Shown here: positions 6,351 through 6,901 of the stretch, in pieces
How positions within the stretch are numbered: the stretch's first letter is position 1
Layout of the letters: each line of letters begins with the position of its first letter
Assembly (NCBI GenBank): GCA_030615435.1
Contig: JAUWZH010000139.1
Span: 1-6,901 of the forward strand
Source of the DNA: Candidatus Brocadiaceae bacterium
GTDB lineage: Bacteria; Planctomycetota; Brocadiia; SM23-32
Direction of reading: 5' to 3'
Length of the DNA: 6,901 nucleotides
Notes under the pieces: model-generated
Told to the model about the DNA's origin: nothing
Databases searched by the model: none
The model's input: only the letters and a program-made list of their open reading frames with translations
Program-made: the position numbers and the translations under genes

Positions 6351-6901
6351 ATGCCCCGGCTGAGCCACAGCCCGTTCTTCCTGGGGATGCGGTACCTGCT
6401 CAAGAAGAAGCTCAGCTACCTCGCCGTGCTGGGGGTGGCGGTCAGCGTGGGGACCCTTATCGTGGTGATGGGCGTGATGAGCGGCTTCGAGAAGCAGCTC
6501 CGCTCGGTGATCCGCGGCTACCTCAGCGACATCACCCTCCTGCCGTACGGCGGACAGCTATACGGCCTCACGGATTGGGAGCGGAGGCGGGAAGAGGTGC
6601 TTGATCGCATCGAACATGTGGAAGCCGTCGCCCCCTACGTCGAGGGCCCCGGCCTCATGCGCGTTCCGGCCTTCGACCACATGGAACACGTCTTCTTCCG
6701 CGGCGTGGAGCCCGAACTGGAACCTGAGGTCACCCTCTTCGAGAGCGACTTCCTCCAGGACGGCACTCTGGCCAGTCTGCACAACACGTACTTCGACGAG
6801 AACGAGGCGGAGGTGCGGGCCTGCCTGATCGGCAGCGAGATGGCAAAACGGTGGTCACCCTACTATCAACTTCGTGATTCCCTGGCGGAGCTGCTCGAAG
6901 G
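6351..6901 (+). CDS. ABC transporter permease, LolC/LolE lipoprotein-release family, N-terminal part
   Basis: The frame is open to the right edge: 183 codons of a protein normally near 400 residues. It begins with a short cytoplasmic segment ending in FFLGMRYLLKKK, then one transmembrane helix at about residues 22-44 (VLGVAVSVGTLIVVMGVMSGFE region), the hallmark start of LolC/LolE-type permeases (GxRY ... GVxxGVxxLIVVxSVMxGFE). A large periplasmic (MacB-like) domain follows, with VAPYVEGPGLM and RGVEPE motifs at about 93-121. The later transmembrane helices lie outside the window. In the Lol system such permeases, with the LolD ATPase, extract lipoproteins from the inner membrane for transfer to the outer membrane. 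LolC and LolE cannot be told apart from this fragment. An in-frame ATG at 6303 would add 16 residues and has GGCGGA seven bases upstream. I prefer 6351 because the N-terminal length matches LolC and the extra codons have mixed third positions, whereas the codons after 6351 end almost only in G or C. Confidence 0.88.
   Translation, partial: MPRLSHSPFFLGMRYLLKKKLSYLAVLGVAVSVGTLIVVMGVMSGFEKQLRSVIRGYLSDITLLPYGGQLYGLTDWERRREEVLDRIEHVEAVAPYVEGPGLMRVPAFDHMEHVFFRGVEPELEPEVTLFESDFLQDGTLASLHNTYFDENEAEVRACLIGSEMAKRWSPYYQLRDSLAELLE

Overview
This is a GC-rich (by eye well above 55%), gene-dense bacterial segment. A LolC/LolE-type lipoprotein-release permease at the right end points to a Gram-negative, outer-membrane organism. 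A PolX polymerase fused to a PHP nuclease domain fits many non-enteric bacteria. The combination would suit a planctomycete-like or other deep-branching Gram-negative lineage, but the phylum cannot be fixed from this window. I see no tRNA, rRNA, CRISPR array, insertion sequence or other sign of mobility.

Layout, right to left because four of the five genes are on the minus strand. (1) 6351-6901, plus strand: the N-terminal part of an ABC transporter permease of the lipoprotein-releasing LolC/LolE family, cut by the window edge. (2) 6117-6350: a divergent intergenic region with a good sigma70-like promoter for polX. (3) 6116-4356, minus: polX, a complete PolX/PHP repair polymerase. (4) 4355-4070: a 286-base non-coding region with a possible polX terminator hairpin, a near-consensus promoter (TTGACA, 17 bases, TAGACT) and a hairpin in the following leader. 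(5) 4069-1, minus: a probable three-gene catabolic operon. It starts with an LsrF-like class I aldolase/thiolase and continues, after 2 bases, with an NAD-type short-chain dehydrogenase (SDR) that carries part of an aldolase. After a 135-base gap comes a bifunctional class II aldolase/SDR of the RhaD (COG3347) type, cut by the left edge.

The operon is the most interesting part. LsrF is known from autoinducer-2 breakdown, where it cleaves a phosphorylated diketone to DHAP and acetyl-CoA. Here none of the lsr transporter, kinase or isomerase genes is visible, and the partners are two related dehydrogenases, one fused to a complete aldolase and one to only the back half of an aldolase module. 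The simplest inference is a sugar or deoxy-sugar phosphate pathway: NAD-dependent dehydrogenases oxidise intermediates, and two unrelated aldolase folds (class I LsrF and class II RhaD-type) cleave carbon-carbon bonds to triose units. The substrate cannot be read from the sequence. PolX and the Lol permease look like unrelated housekeeping neighbours.
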